A stretch of 64,000 nt of DNA, taken from assembly GCF_007830055.1 (NCBI RefSeq), contig NZ_VLLE01000002.1, positions 1,127,953 to 1,191,952 of the forward strand, in the 5' to 3' direction. Below are positions 35,623-44,226 of this stretch, in pieces. Numbering within the stretch: position 1 is the first letter of the stretch; every line of letters begins with the position of its first letter. The stretch comes from Lacibacter cauensis. GTDB taxonomy: Bacteria > Bacteroidota > Bacteroidia > Chitinophagales > Chitinophagaceae. Position numbers and translations under genes: made by a program. The notes under the pieces were generated by a model. It was not told the origin of the DNA, did not search any database, and worked only from the letters and a program-made list of their open reading frames with translations.

Positions 35623-36318
35623 CTACAGCTTTTTTTGAAGCAGCATGGTCCCTAAAAGCAACAACCATATCAACCAGAGTGTACTTCCGACCAAACCCGC
35701 GTACTGAATGACAGGAATTTCCGGCATGACCGTATGGATTAACTCTGTTTGCGCAGAAAAATAAATAACTGAACTGATCAGTCCCAGCCATGACAACCAT
35801 TTCGGGAACAATCGCAATTGCATAAAAACAAGACTTATGGTGAACGTCCAGATCACAGTAAAGAGCTGACCAATACTCTCACCAAGCAACACACCTGCAA
35901 ACTGGTGAAGGGTTTTAAACGAAAGCACGGCGGCCACTTTTGTCATTTCATTACCTGTAGCATACGCATCAGCCAAAACAGGAACGACAAATACCCAACG
36001 TAACAGTGCGATCATCTGAACAGTTAACCCAATCACTCCGACAGTTGTACTCCAACGGACAGCACGATGTTCATTTTCTAATTCCTGACCCAGTTTCAGA
36101 CATCCGATGATCAGGGGAAAACCTACCAAGGCAAAAGCCAGCCAGGTCAATAGTAAAACAGGACCACTATTGTAAAAAATGCCCAGGATTTCTCCGGCAT
36201 CCTGCCTTAAAATTTCAGGATAACCAAATCGAAGACTTAAGATGCCGTAGGGCACGAGTAATAGCAAACTTCCACAAATAAAGAGCAGGCCTGTGTTTCT
36301 ATTTTGTATCCGCATCAT
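35623..36318 (-). CDS. DUF4386-like polytopic membrane protein
   Basis: A 231-residue protein with six or seven predicted membrane helices: LLFICGSLLLLVPYGILSL, VLLLTWLAFALVGFPLIIG, TVGVIGLTVQMIALLRWVF, VLLGESIGQLFTVIWTF and others. The layout matches DUF4386 proteins, whose function is unknown. It follows 1 base after the beta-barrel gene at 36320, so the two are an operon. There is an inverted repeat GTTGACA/TGTCAAC at 35581-35603, beyond its stop, which may be a transcript end but lacks a T-tract. Confidence 0.78.
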   Translation of the reverse strand: MMRIQNRNTGLLFICGSLLLLVPYGILSLRFGYPEILRQDAGEILGIFYNSGPVLLLTWLAFALVGFPLIIGCLKLGQELENEHRAVRWSTTVGVIGLTVQMIALLRWVFVVPVLADAYATGNEMTKVAAVLSFKTLHQFAGVLLGESIGQLFTVIWTFTISLVFMQLRLFPKWLSWLGLISSVIYFSAQTELIHTVMPEIPVIQYAGLVGSTLWLIWLLLLGTMLLQKKL

Positions 36319-36319
36319 T

Positions 36320-36790
36320 TTAAAAAAAGAAAGAATAGTTAATGGATGGAGTTGGATTAATTTTTACAGGTTTATTTTTTGCAATAATTCCAGTTATTCC
36401 CAGCCTTGCCTGCAACCCTTTGAGAAGCATTAACCTGTAGCCAATGTCAGAAGAAAATGCATGTCTATTCTTGTAATCCAAATTTAATCCTCGCAGAAAA
36501 TTCAACTGGACATAAAAAGAAGAAGGATGCACGCTGTTACCGACCGGTAAGAACCAGAAAGTAAGACCGGATTTAAAAAACCTCCAGGTTCTGTTCCTTT
36601 CAAAATTTGTCACATAGATTCCACTGTGAACTGAAAAGGCACGATACCTATACTCCAGTCCAATGGAAGGATTTCGAAAAAAATTCAAGCCTATTTCATT
36701 TTTGGAAAGCCTGTTCTGAGACTGCGTTGAACCTCCGCAAAAAAAGAATACAATAAGATATAGCATTCGACTAATAACGATCTTGTACAT
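36320..36790 (-). CDS. Small exported beta-barrel-like protein, unknown function
   Basis: A 156-residue protein. I start at ATG 36790, because the frame up to 36838 opens only with TTG; ATG 36766 is also possible. After the signal (LYLIVFFFCGGSTQS) the sequence is rich in short beta strands (IGLEYRYRAFSVHSGIYVTNF, SGLTFWFLPVGNS, SIGYR-like strands and NYSFFF at the end), as in small outer-membrane barrels. It is coupled to the DUF4386-like gene downstream. Confidence 0.65.
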   Translation of the reverse strand: MYKIVISRMLYLIVFFFCGGSTQSQNRLSKNEIGLNFFRNPSIGLEYRYRAFSVHSGIYVTNFERNRTWRFFKSGLTFWFLPVGNSVHPSSFYVQLNFLRGLNLDYKNRHAFSSDIGYRLMLLKGLQARLGITGIIAKNKPVKINPTPSINYSFFF

Positions 36791-36937
36791 GTATGCCACT
36801 GTTTTCTTAGTTTCTAAACAGAATAATAACTGAAACAATTATTCATATTCGTGTATCATCATTCATTCTGATGAACCATCCAATACAACTAACGTGATGG
36901 CTGCCAGTACCGAAGCCCCTCACTTAGTTGTTCATAC

Positions 36938-38002
36938 TTACCATTGCATATCCTCAATGATCGATTTAAATAAAAGCTGTACAGTTTTATGTTTCACAGA
37001 CAAGGCATTTTGTCCGGCCCAAAAAGTCAACATTTCCATCCTCCCCTGTTCAATCGCGGCTTTTCGGAGAGGAGATAAAAAAACTGATTGCAAAGGAAAT
37101 GGAAGTACTTCCGCAACATCACGCAAGTCATTTCCAATACGACCACTGATACCTCTTGCAAGTCTTCCGGTAAATACGTTTGTAAGTGACGTATATTTTG
37201 CACGATCTGAAAAAAGCACTTCCCTGTATTCGTTTGATGCTCCTGATTCCTCACAGGCTAAAAATGCAGTACCGATCTGAACACCGGATGCGCCCAGTTT
37301 AAATGCAGCCTTGATACTTCTAGCATCTACTATGCCACCCGCTGCGATCACAGGCGCTTTCACTTTTGAAGACAACTGATGCACCAAGGTGAATGTTCCA
37401 TGCAAGGACAGTTCCGGTGTTTGTATAAATGAGGGGCGATGACCTCCCGCTTCAAAACCTGAAGCTACGATCAGATCGACACCGGCATCTTCCAAAGCCA
37501 TGGCTTCATCAAGTGTTGTTGCCGCACCAATGGTTGTGATTTGGCGTTTTCTGCATTCGTTGAGAATTTCCCTTGATGGAATTCCAAAAACAAAACTGAA
37601 AACGGCAGGCTGCAGTGACAACAGCACTTCAACCTGTTTTTCAAATTTACTGGCAGCATTCTGTGGCTTCGAAGGAAGCGGAATATTCAATTCGTCAAAA
37701 TAAGGTTTGAATGACGCAGCAACATGTTCAAACTCTACATCATTCAAGTCACTCGCATTTGCATCTGCATCATTGACCCATAAATTAATATTGAATGGCT
37801 TATTTGTAAGTGCTCTTATTTCTTTTACCACTTGTTTTATTTGCAGTGGTTCCAATTGATATGCTCCGTACCCTCCCAAACCTCCTGCATTGGAAACAGC
37901 AGCAACAAGTCTGGACGAAGACAAACCTCCACCAAAGGGCCCTTGCAATAGGGGATACTGAATTTTTAAAACGGGGGCTATATCTTTTTTTCTATTCATC
38001 AT
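36938..38002 (-). CDS. Nitronate monooxygenase-family FMN enzyme
   Basis: A 354-residue TIM-barrel flavoprotein of the 2-nitropropane dioxygenase family, which oxidises alkyl nitronates. Family patterns are clear: KIQYPLLQGPFGGGLSSSRLVAAVSNAGGLGGYGAY near the start, LIVASGFEAGGHR, and VIAAGGIVDARSIKAAFKLGASGVQIGTAFLACEESGAS in the phosphate-binding barrel end. I choose ATG 38002 (MMNRKKD); ATG 38032 would overlap the upstream gene more. It ends a six-gene operon beginning with the tautomerase at 40736, and overlaps the cupin gene by 11 bases. Confidence 0.9.
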   Translation of the reverse strand: MMNRKKDIAPVLKIQYPLLQGPFGGGLSSSRLVAAVSNAGGLGGYGAYQLEPLQIKQVVKEIRALTNKPFNINLWVNDADANASDLNDVEFEHVAASFKPYFDELNIPLPSKPQNAASKFEKQVEVLLSLQPAVFSFVFGIPSREILNECRKRQITTIGAATTLDEAMALEDAGVDLIVASGFEAGGHRPSFIQTPELSLHGTFTLVHQLSSKVKAPVIAAGGIVDARSIKAAFKLGASGVQIGTAFLACEESGASNEYREVLFSDRAKYTSLTNVFTGRLARGISGRIGNDLRDVAEVLPFPLQSVFLSPLRKAAIEQGRMEMLTFWAGQNALSVKHKTVQLLFKSIIEDMQW

Positions 38003-38513
38003 GTTTTTCTGTTGAAGTAACCCTTGGGTCATATTTAGAGTCGATATACTCCAGACCTAACGGACCTATTGCATAAACCTGTGTGATATATTCACCTGAT
38101 CTTGCCCAATGAAAATGCGGCGTATTACCAGGTAATACAATAACAGCTCCCGGAGGATAAGCCTGTAAACTACTTTCATTAAAGACTTCTCCTATTCCAA
38201 TATAAAAGACGCCCGAAATCACCGTATAGACTCTGTCCTCAGGATGTTTATGCGGCATAATCTTTTCATTCAACGGCACTTTTACCCGCACCAGGTAAGG
38301 TGCCGGCTTTCGTGGATCTCCGACAAGAATAGCGAGTTTAACTTTTGCAGGAAATGCCGCGAACGAGTTCCACTGCAGGCTATCCTGCCAAACAATCCCG
38401 AGTTTGTTGATTGACAACTGCTGCCCATGGCTGTCCTCATTGATGACAACCACGAAGAATAGAATCAACAACCATTTCCATGTAAACACCTGTACTTCCA
38501 CTGCTTTTTTCAT
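37992..38513 (-). CDS. Exported cupin-domain protein
   Basis: A 173-residue protein. I start at ATG 38513 (MKKAVEVQVFTWKWLLILFFVVVI), a clear signal peptide; the longer frame to 38663 overlaps the upstream gene. The cupin metal motif is KIMPHKHPEDRVYTVISGVFYIGIG and the second is YPPGAVIVLPGNTPHFHWA. It may bind a metal and act on or sense a small molecule; the substrate is unknown. It overlaps the nitronate monooxygenase start and follows the NTF2-like gene by 88 bases. Confidence 0.82.
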   Translation of the reverse strand: MKKAVEVQVFTWKWLLILFFVVVINEDSHGQQLSINKLGIVWQDSLQWNSFAAFPAKVKLAILVGDPRKPAPYLVRVKVPLNEKIMPHKHPEDRVYTVISGVFYIGIGEVFNESSLQAYPPGAVIVLPGNTPHFHWARSGEYITQVYAIGPLGLEYIDSKYDPRVTSTEKHDE

Positions 38514-38601
38514 TCTACCGGTTGAAGGATTGACCACTGAAGGTCTCACTACTGCATAAAAAAATGAAAACCCGGCAGCAATTGCCAACCGGGTTTCATA
38601 T

Positions 38602-38982
38602 TTACCGCGTACCCACACCCACATTTGTAAAAATTTTATTGACGATCTTCCACTGACCTTCAATTCTGCTTAATGACATATAATCGTAATAATTATATCC
38701 CAACATCGGCAGATGGAGTTTTGCACTGGCAATATCATTGACTGCTTCAATTCCTAAAATCTTCATTTGAAACTGCTCGCCCGAATCACAGGGGCTTTTC
38801 CGGTTCTTTACACCATGCAGATACTCCTCGAGGCTCTTGAAATAAGGCTGTCCGTTGATATCTCCGATCAATAAACATTGCGGATGAAACGCAGACGACA
38901 GCTTATCGATATCTCCATAATAGATACCTTCAAAATAATTGGTAATAACAGACTGAATCTGTTGTATATCCTGCTGAAACAT
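38602..38982 (-). CDS. NTF2-like protein (lumazine-binding type)
   Basis: A 126-residue cytosolic protein with the cone-shaped NTF2/SnoaL fold: an N-terminal helix (QDIQQIQSVITNYFEGIYYGDIDKLSSAFHPQCLLIG), then the four-stranded sheet ending in YDYMSLSRIEGQWKIVNKIFTN. This matches the putative lumazine-binding group (COG-level nuclear transport factor 2 family). Its molecule is not known. It is the middle member of the six-gene operon and starts 10 bases before the DJ-1/PfpI stop. Confidence 0.85.
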   Translation of the reverse strand: MFQQDIQQIQSVITNYFEGIYYGDIDKLSSAFHPQCLLIGDINGQPYFKSLEEYLHGVKNRKSPCDSGEQFQMKILGIEAVNDIASAKLHLPMLGYNYYDYMSLSRIEGQWKIVNKIFTNVGVGTR

Positions 38983-38992
38983 AAATACTGAT

Positions 38993-39757
38993 TTAGTTGC
39001 CTTTAATTTGTCCTAAAAGTTTCTCTGCAACCAGTTCCGACGACTGAGGATTCTGACCGGTAATTAAATTACCGTCTTCGATTGCAAACGAACTCCAGTC
39101 AGCTCCTTTCACATAAATCGCTCCTCTTTCTTTTAACTTACTTTCCAATGGAAAAGGAACAATTTTTGAAAGTTGTACCGCATCTTCTTCTGTGTTGCAA
39201 AAGCTGGTTATTTTCTTTCCATTCACGAGATAATTCCCTTTTTTATCTTTCACATTAACCAAAGCTGCCGGACCGTGACATACAAAGGCTACAGGCTTTT
39301 TGCTTTCATAAAACTGCTGAATCAAACGGATAGAATTTTTATCATTCGCCAGATCCCACATAGGGCCATGACCGCCAGGATAGAATACCGCAACAAAATC
39401 ATCCGGTTTAATTGTTGAAAGCTTTTTGGTAGAAGCCAATACCTTCTGGGTCACTGCATCATTAAAATACCTTTTTGTAGATGACGTTTGAAAGGAAGGT
39501 TCATTGCTCTTTGGATCAATCGGCGCCTGTCCCCCATTCGGTGTAGCGACAACTACTTCGTATCCTTTATCCGTAAAATAATAATACGGTGTCGCAAACT
39601 CTTCGATCCAGAAACCGGTTGGCTTACCGGTATTCCCAAGTTTATTATGGGATGTTAATACAAAAAGAATTTTAGTTTTTTTATTGCTCTGTGCGTTACC
39701 GGCAAAACATGCCATACTAAAAATTGCAACGAGAAGAATCATTAAATTAGTTTTCAT
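38993..39757 (-). CDS. Exported DJ-1/PfpI-family protein
   Basis: A 254-residue class I glutamine-amidotransferase-like protein with a signal peptide (MKTNLMILLVAIFSMACFAGNAQ). The nucleophile Cys is in PVAFVCHGPAALVNV, the HSP31/glyoxalase-like signature, with the upstream VAVFYPGGHGPMWDLA and the EDAV stretch. Such proteins hydrate methylglyoxal or act as chaperones or deglycases; the exported form would guard the periplasm. It is co-transcribed with SDR and tautomerase genes upstream (18-base gap). Confidence 0.88.
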   Translation of the reverse strand: MKTNLMILLVAIFSMACFAGNAQSNKKTKILFVLTSHNKLGNTGKPTGFWIEEFATPYYYFTDKGYEVVVATPNGGQAPIDPKSNEPSFQTSSTKRYFNDAVTQKVLASTKKLSTIKPDDFVAVFYPGGHGPMWDLANDKNSIRLIQQFYESKKPVAFVCHGPAALVNVKDKKGNYLVNGKKITSFCNTEEDAVQLSKIVPFPLESKLKERGAIYVKGADWSSFAIEDGNLITGQNPQSSELVAEKLLGQIKGN

Positions 39758-39775
39758 TTTTTTACTTTTTTGAGT

Positions 39776-40522
39776 TTAATTAAGATGATGACCGGCAACA
39801 TGTCCGCCGTCGACATTGATGATTTCACCGGAAATAAAATTGCTGGTTGCTACGGTATACACGACTTCCGCAATATCTTCCGGTTCACCGATCCTGTTTA
39901 CAAGGTGAAGACCCGCTAAACTATCTGCATCAGCAACACCGATTTTACCCTGTAAAGGACTACGAATGATTCCTGGGGCAATTGTATTAACACGAATGTT
40001 TTGTTTGCCAAATTCAGCTGCCAGCTGAACGGTTAATGCATGGACGGCTCCCTTACTAACAACAGGAGCAGTTGCAGGAAATCCACCGATCGCATGATTA
40101 ACCAATACGGTTCCGATATTTAACACCGAACCACCGCCAAGTTGGAGCATTTCTCTGATTGCGGCCTGTGTAGCGAAAAACGTTCCTTTGAGATTGATTG
40201 TAAAATACCTGTCCAAATCAGCTTCTTCCACATCCAGAAAACCTTTGGGAGCAAATACGCCGGCATTATTAATGAGCACATCAACGGCTCCAAAATGTTG
40301 AAGAGCAGTTGCTACCATTTCATCGCAGACAGCTTGTTTGCTGACATCCCCAACAACCACTTTTACATTTTCCGGAGAACTGAATTCTTCAAATGTGTTT
40401 TGAAGATTCTGCTTTGTAGCAGAGTTCATTACCACATTCCATCCTTTATCGAGAAATGTTTTACTGATTGCTTTGCCTATTCCGGTTGATGCACCAGTTA
40501 CGATCACTGTTTTTTTACGCAT
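39776..40522 (-). CDS. Short-chain dehydrogenase-like protein lacking the catalytic tyrosine
   Basis: A 248-residue classical SDR fold. The nucleotide motif VTGASTGIGKAISK, NNAG (LINNAGVFAP) and C-terminal SGEIINVDGG are all present. However the YxxxK motif reads Pro153-Val-Val-Ser-Lys157: the general-base tyrosine is proline. The catalytic serine of the NISS position reads NIGT. So two of the four catalytic-tetrad residues appear altered, and the protein may have changed chemistry or act in regulation or binding. The gene overlaps the tautomerase by 8 bases and is followed by the DJ-1/PfpI gene. A conserved subfamily with a proline here is possible. Confidence 0.88.
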   Translation of the reverse strand: MRKKTVIVTGASTGIGKAISKTFLDKGWNVVMNSATKQNLQNTFEEFSSPENVKVVVGDVSKQAVCDEMVATALQHFGAVDVLINNAGVFAPKGFLDVEEADLDRYFTINLKGTFFATQAAIREMLQLGGGSVLNIGTVLVNHAIGGFPATAPVVSKGAVHALTVQLAAEFGKQNIRVNTIAPGIIRSPLQGKIGVADADSLAGLHLVNRIGEPEDIAEVVYTVATSNFISGEIINVDGGHVAGHHLN

Positions 40523-40736
40523 TGTTTGATTGTTTATTAATTTGTTTACGAATTTCTGTTACCTGCTCACCTGCAAGCCCCCAATTATCGCTGTCGATTT
40601 CTCTGATGATGACATGTGTGAGACTAAAATCCTTATTAAGGACATCTTTCAGGAGTTGTGTTGCACCAAGAATCAATTCCTGTTTTTGTGCTTTGGTAAC
40701 ACCATCACGTGTTACATCAATTTGTATAAAAGGCAT
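40515..40736 (-). CDS. 4-oxalocrotonate tautomerase-family protein
   Basis: A 73-residue protein with the amino-terminal Met-Pro of the family (MPFIQIDVTRDGVTKAQK); Pro1 of the mature protein is the catalytic base. The conserved VIIREI and the helix before it fit. 4-OT enzymes act on enols, dienols and, in some members, on electrophilic haloacrylates or nitrostyrenes. It is the first gene of the six-gene operon and overlaps the SDR gene. Confidence 0.9.
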   Translation of the reverse strand: MPFIQIDVTRDGVTKAQKQELILGATQLLKDVLNKDFSLTHVIIREIDSDNWGLAGEQVTEIRKQINKQSNNA

Positions 40737-41169
40737 GTTGTATTTATTTTCTATGCAAATTTCAGTTGCAGCTGTGCCCGAAAGAATGGACGAAAAAACA
40801 CATGAATTGCATTTTTATACATACCGTATGAAATAAGAAATGAACAAGTAGTCCTATCAACCAATGATCATAAAAGTTTTAGGAGAATCATGCAGATAGA
40901 CGACGTATAATAAATACAAAGAGTAAGGACTCCTCATCTTATATTGTGTTTGAAAAATAACGATGTAAAAATCATTCCTTTTCCCGCAGCCTGCTCAGCA
41001 AGATCTTTTACAGGTTTTCAAATAACGGCAAACCAGAATAAAAAAATCCAAACTGTAGAACCGAAGCCTGCATGTATTGCAAAGACAACCAAAGTCTTCG
41101 TCAAAAAAAATGGAAATAAATTCAGCTTGTTGAAATGAACGATATACAGGAAGAGGTATATGTCTCAAT
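40737..41169. other. 430-base gap
   Basis: Upstream region of the six-gene operon. A plus-strand open frame at 40944-41138 has no family. A weak 6-bp inverted repeat ATATAC/GTATAT lies at 41142-41161, just beyond the stop of the gene at 41170. I find no full promoter match. Confidence 0.4.
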
Positions 41170-41997
41170 TCAGATATGAAAGTAATATTGCAGTGACAAC
41201 AGATTTGAATGCAGATCGAAAGAGGTTTCTAAAAATCCGTGTACTATACCGGATTTATCAGAAAAATGCTTTCTGATTCCAATTACCCTGGAACCTCCTG
41301 TTTTAACCGGAATCTGCATATCGACAAAAGACGTAAAATTTTTCTTTAATTTAACGAAAAAAGCGATGGAAAAAACGCCCGTATTACGATAGGTCCATGA
41401 ATAATCAATATGCTTAAACCTCGCATCACTGGCAACAAAAAATTCATGCTTTGAAACATAGCCAGCCATTCTCAAATTTTTAAATGAAACTGCTGCATGA
41501 ATGGCTAAGGCCGTATCATGATAAGAAGTACCGATACCTGTTGAAAAGTGATCTGTCCATTTGTATTGCAGCTTTGCAGTTGGCCGTGCGCCGATAATTG
41601 ACGCCTGTGGCATTGACTCGATTAAGCTTTCAGGAACAGTCGGATTCGGCCGTAATTCCGTAGTAAGCGTAGCTGTATAACCAAGATTGATCTTTACTTT
41701 TTTGCCGGGCTTAAGAATCAATTCTGCTGAGCTGTTGGAATAATTTTGTTTTGCTACAGTGAGCGACCCAAAAATCCGAAAACTGCATTTCGTGTTTAAT
41801 GAATCGGAAATCATCAAAGCCATACGCATTTCAGATATATTCTTAATCATCCGCAGGGTATCAAAATCCACAAAGGTTTTTGATCTAAAAGCAAAAAGGG
41901 CCCTGTCCAGCTTAACTCTATTGGTTAAACTGAAAGGGCCTTTTTGACCAATAGCAGCAATGGGCAATAACAAAAAACAAAAAGCTGCTATCCGCAT
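41170..41997 (-). CDS. Exported beta-rich protein, unknown function
   Basis: A 275-residue secreted protein. I start at ATG 41997 (MRIAAFCFLLLPIAAIGQ, signal peptide); the longer frame to 42033 runs into the DoxX gene. The body is rich in beta strands (LKPGKKVKINLGYTATLTTEL, MAGYVSKHEFFVASDARFKHIDYSWTYRNTGVFSIAFFVKLK), suggesting an outer-membrane barrel. It begins 1 base before the DoxX stop, so the pair is an operon. No named family. Confidence 0.7.
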   Translation of the reverse strand: MRIAAFCFLLLPIAAIGQKGPFSLTNRVKLDRALFAFRSKTFVDFDTLRMIKNISEMRMALMISDSLNTKCSFRIFGSLTVAKQNYSNSSAELILKPGKKVKINLGYTATLTTELRPNPTVPESLIESMPQASIIGARPTAKLQYKWTDHFSTGIGTSYHDTALAIHAAVSFKNLRMAGYVSKHEFFVASDARFKHIDYSWTYRNTGVFSIAFFVKLKKNFTSFVDMQIPVKTGGSRVIGIRKHFSDKSGIVHGFLETSFDLHSNLLSLQYYFHI

Positions 41998-41998
41998 T

Positions 41999-42448
41999 TT
42001 AAGCTGCATTTTGTTTTGAACCGAACTTTCCAAACCTGCTGTTCATCATAGCGTCCAACGCAAATTTGCCACCTCCGGTTATAAAAAGACACACAAACAC
42101 AACTGCATCTTCCATTGCATGTGAAGCGCCATTGAATCCTTCGTTCTTTCCAAAATGGAAAAGTATGGCTACGATCATTGTTCCCAATAAAAACAAAGAT
42201 GCAGGCCGTACAAACAAGCCTATAATCAGCAGTAAGCCTCCCGCAAACTCTGCCAATGCAGCCATCAATCCCCAAAATGCAAACCCACTTTTCAAGCCAA
42301 CAAACTCCATCGAACTTCCTACAAAGGTCCAAGTCTCTGTTCCTCCAAAAAGCTTCGGCGCTCCATGCAAAATGAACATAAATCCAATCAAAACTCTTAA
42401 TACCAGCAAACCCATGTCTACTTTTTGTTCTTTTAAATCAGCGATCAT
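41999..42448 (-). CDS. DoxX-family membrane protein
   Basis: A 149-residue protein with four membrane helices: GLLVLRVLIGFMFILHGAPKLFGG, WGLMAALAEFAGGLLLIIGLF, RPASLFLLGTMIVAILF and a last helix at the C-terminus. The start-helix pattern with HGAPKLFGG is the family signature. DoxX proteins often sit near antioxidant or quinone genes. It is divergent from the AraC regulator gene at 42647, with repeated sites between, so it is likely the AraC target. A paralog lies at 16835. Confidence 0.9.
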   Translation of the reverse strand: MIADLKEQKVDMGLLVLRVLIGFMFILHGAPKLFGGTETWTFVGSSMEFVGLKSGFAFWGLMAALAEFAGGLLLIIGLFVRPASLFLLGTMIVAILFHFGKNEGFNGASHAMEDAVVFVCLFITGGGKFALDAMMNSRFGKFGSKQNAA

Positions 42449-42566
42449 ATACTCTTATATTTTTTTGCAAAGTTGTCCCGCTGCACTGCATGATAGAATA
42501 GCAGAAAATGCAGAAAACTTGGATTTTTCAACCTTTTTATAAATGACAACTACATCTAGGTCGTTA

Positions 42567-42596
42567 TTGTGCAAGTGAAAACCACATTTGTGCAAG
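42567..42596. promoter_or_regulatory. Direct repeat, two TTGTGCAAG boxes 21 bp apart
   Basis: TTGTGCAAG occurs at 42567-42575 and again at 42588-42596. The 21-base centre-to-centre spacing is two DNA turns, the arrangement AraC-type proteins use to bind direct repeats. It lies in the divergent region between the AraC gene (42647, plus) and the DoxX gene (42448, minus), just upstream of the AraC -7 box. Confidence 0.6.
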
Positions 42597-42618
42597 ACGG
42601 CATATCTGGTACATTGAT

Positions 42619-42626
42619 TAAATTTG
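42619..42626 (+). promoter_or_regulatory. -7 box of the AraC regulator gene
   Basis: TAAATTTG matches the Bacteroidota TAnnTTTG consensus and lies 20 bases before the ATG at 42647. No TTG is at the usual distance upstream, so activity may depend on the repeats at 42567-42596. Confidence 0.5.
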
Positions 42627-42646
42627 TAGAATAAATTTTACCAGCA

Positions 42647-43561
42647 ATGGAAAAGAAGAAACATGCACCAGTATTTGCAATCGCCGACTATTGCAACACA
42701 AAAGAAATACGCAGTATTAAAATAAGTTCATTTCAAGAAGAAGCATGTACGATTGCAGAAATTGAAGAAGGGCATCGTCAGAATTATTATGAAATTGTCT
42801 GGTTAAAAAAAGGGAGCGGCAACCATGTTATTGACACGATAGATTATCCATATGCCGGATCCGTATTGTTCATGTTATCTCCCGGTCAGTTACACCGCAT
42901 TTTTCCAAAAGAAAAAGCTGAAGGTTTTGTTATTAAGTTTTTACCGTCGTTGTTTTCAGACAGTAAAGACATGGACGATTACCTGATTAAAACAGGCTTA
43001 TTTGACAATATACAAACCGAACCCGTCATTAAACTCACGGCTTCGGTTCATGCAGTACTGGATGATGTTTTGAATAAAATGGAAACAGAGTTCAATGCCA
43101 ACGAGGAAGATAAAGAAAAAATAATGCTTGCTTACCTGAAAATACTGATCACCCATATCAGCAGGTTAAAGAAAATCAATACGTCACAGGAGTTGACAAC
43201 TACCGATGTCAATTTCTCTGTATTTCAAAAATACAAAAGAGAGGTCGAAAAAAAGTTTCGTACCGAACACAGTGTACAGGCTTACGCCGAGGCGCTGTCC
43301 ATACAGCCGAGAACATTAAACAGCTTATCCAAAAAATACACTGCAAAAACAGCAGGAGATATTATTGCAGACAGAATTATACTTGAGGCAAAAAGAGAGC
43401 TGTCTTACAACAGCAAGAGTATTAAAGAAATTGGATATGAGCTTGGATTTGATGACCCTGCTTATTTTACTCGGTTTTTCAAAAAACAGACGGGAATTTC
43501 TCCCCAGGAATTTAAAGCAACTGAACATTTATCATCGGTCAGAAAAACAGCTGTTGGCTGA
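42647..43561 (+). CDS. AraC-family transcriptional regulator
   Basis: A 304-residue regulator. The N-terminal part is cupin-like (YYEIVWLKKGSGNHVIDTIDYPYAGSVLFMLSPGQLHRI) and the C-terminal part carries both AraC helix-turn-helix units: YAEALSIQPRTLNSLSKKYTAKTAGDII and IKEIGYELGFDDPAYFTRFFKKQTGISPQEFK. It is divergent from the DoxX gene and has a paired direct repeat in the shared region. It is likely to activate the DoxX operon and perhaps itself. The ligand is unknown. Confidence 0.92.
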   Translation: MEKKKHAPVFAIADYCNTKEIRSIKISSFQEEACTIAEIEEGHRQNYYEIVWLKKGSGNHVIDTIDYPYAGSVLFMLSPGQLHRIFPKEKAEGFVIKFLPSLFSDSKDMDDYLIKTGLFDNIQTEPVIKLTASVHAVLDDVLNKMETEFNANEEDKEKIMLAYLKILITHISRLKKINTSQELTTTDVNFSVFQKYKREVEKKFRTEHSVQAYAEALSIQPRTLNSLSKKYTAKTAGDIIADRIILEAKRELSYNSKSIKEIGYELGFDDPAYFTRFFKKQTGISPQEFKATEHLSSVRKTAVG

Positions 43562-44226
43562 AAAAACCAAGTGAAACATTTAAACAACCGACTCTGAAAA
43601 GTTCTGCTATTCCATTTGCATTCAGATCGCTACTGATTTCCCAATAAAAAGGCAACTACTCTTTTACAGACAACAAGCAGCTTCAATAGCAGCCTTTTTA
43701 CGATCCTAACTATCAACTTTATGATTGAATATTTTACATTTTGTAAACATAAGACCAGCTAGCTGATACTGCTCTCTGAGTATCACAACTGTGCGTTGAC
43801 CAAGCTCAACAATAGACATATAGAACATTGGGTAACACCTCCATGAATCTTTATTTTCAGCAACTGAACTATTTTCAAAAGCAACGAAATGCCAATTCAT
43901 ATCACTTCTTTTCATTTTGAATCATCGATCTAACAATCCATTGTCTTTAAGCGGAAACTTTCGGTTTACAAAACTTATTGACTGCCAACTCTTGCTCTTA
44001 TTACCAGAGCCGTTATACCTGCTTCATTCATACGCTAACTTAGTGACTTGTAACTGCATAGGAAATGACTTTAAAATATGTTATTCGATTATGCAAATAA
44101 CCTATTTACAATACGATACAGGTACAGGTTAATTATAACAATACAATTCTTTCATTCAGGAATAGAGGTAGGACCAGTTTTTTGGCTGTCAGCATTTAGG
44201 TCTTTTTCAGCGAATCCGTTTCAATT
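43562..44226. other. 660-base gap with a doubtful small gene
   Basis: Contains a doubtful minus-strand frame at 43706-43915 (listed separately) and a 9-bp inverted repeat TAAAAAGGC/GCCTTTTTA (43645-43653 and 43692-43700) with a 38-base loop, between the AraC gene and the convergent small gene, which may be a weak bidirectional terminator. Confidence 0.4.
43706..43915 (-). CDS. Doubtful small hypothetical protein
   Basis: A 69-codon frame from ATG 43915. The product (MNWHFVAFENSSVAENKDSW then YMSIVELGQRTVVILREQYQ) reads like a short protein but has no family I recognise, no clear ribosome-binding site, and no operon partner. It may be spurious. Confidence 0.25.
   Translation of the reverse strand: MKRSDMNWHFVAFENSSVAENKDSWRCYPMFYMSIVELGQRTVVILREQYQLAGLMFTKCKIFNHKVDS

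Noticed and set aside
40944-41138. 64-codon plus-strand frame
   Set aside because: Low-complexity lysine-rich product in a non-coding gap with no homology cue.
43645-43700. TAAAAAGGC/GCCTTTTTA inverted repeat as a strong terminator
   Set aside because: The loop is 38 bases and pairing is mostly A-T; only weakly suggestive.
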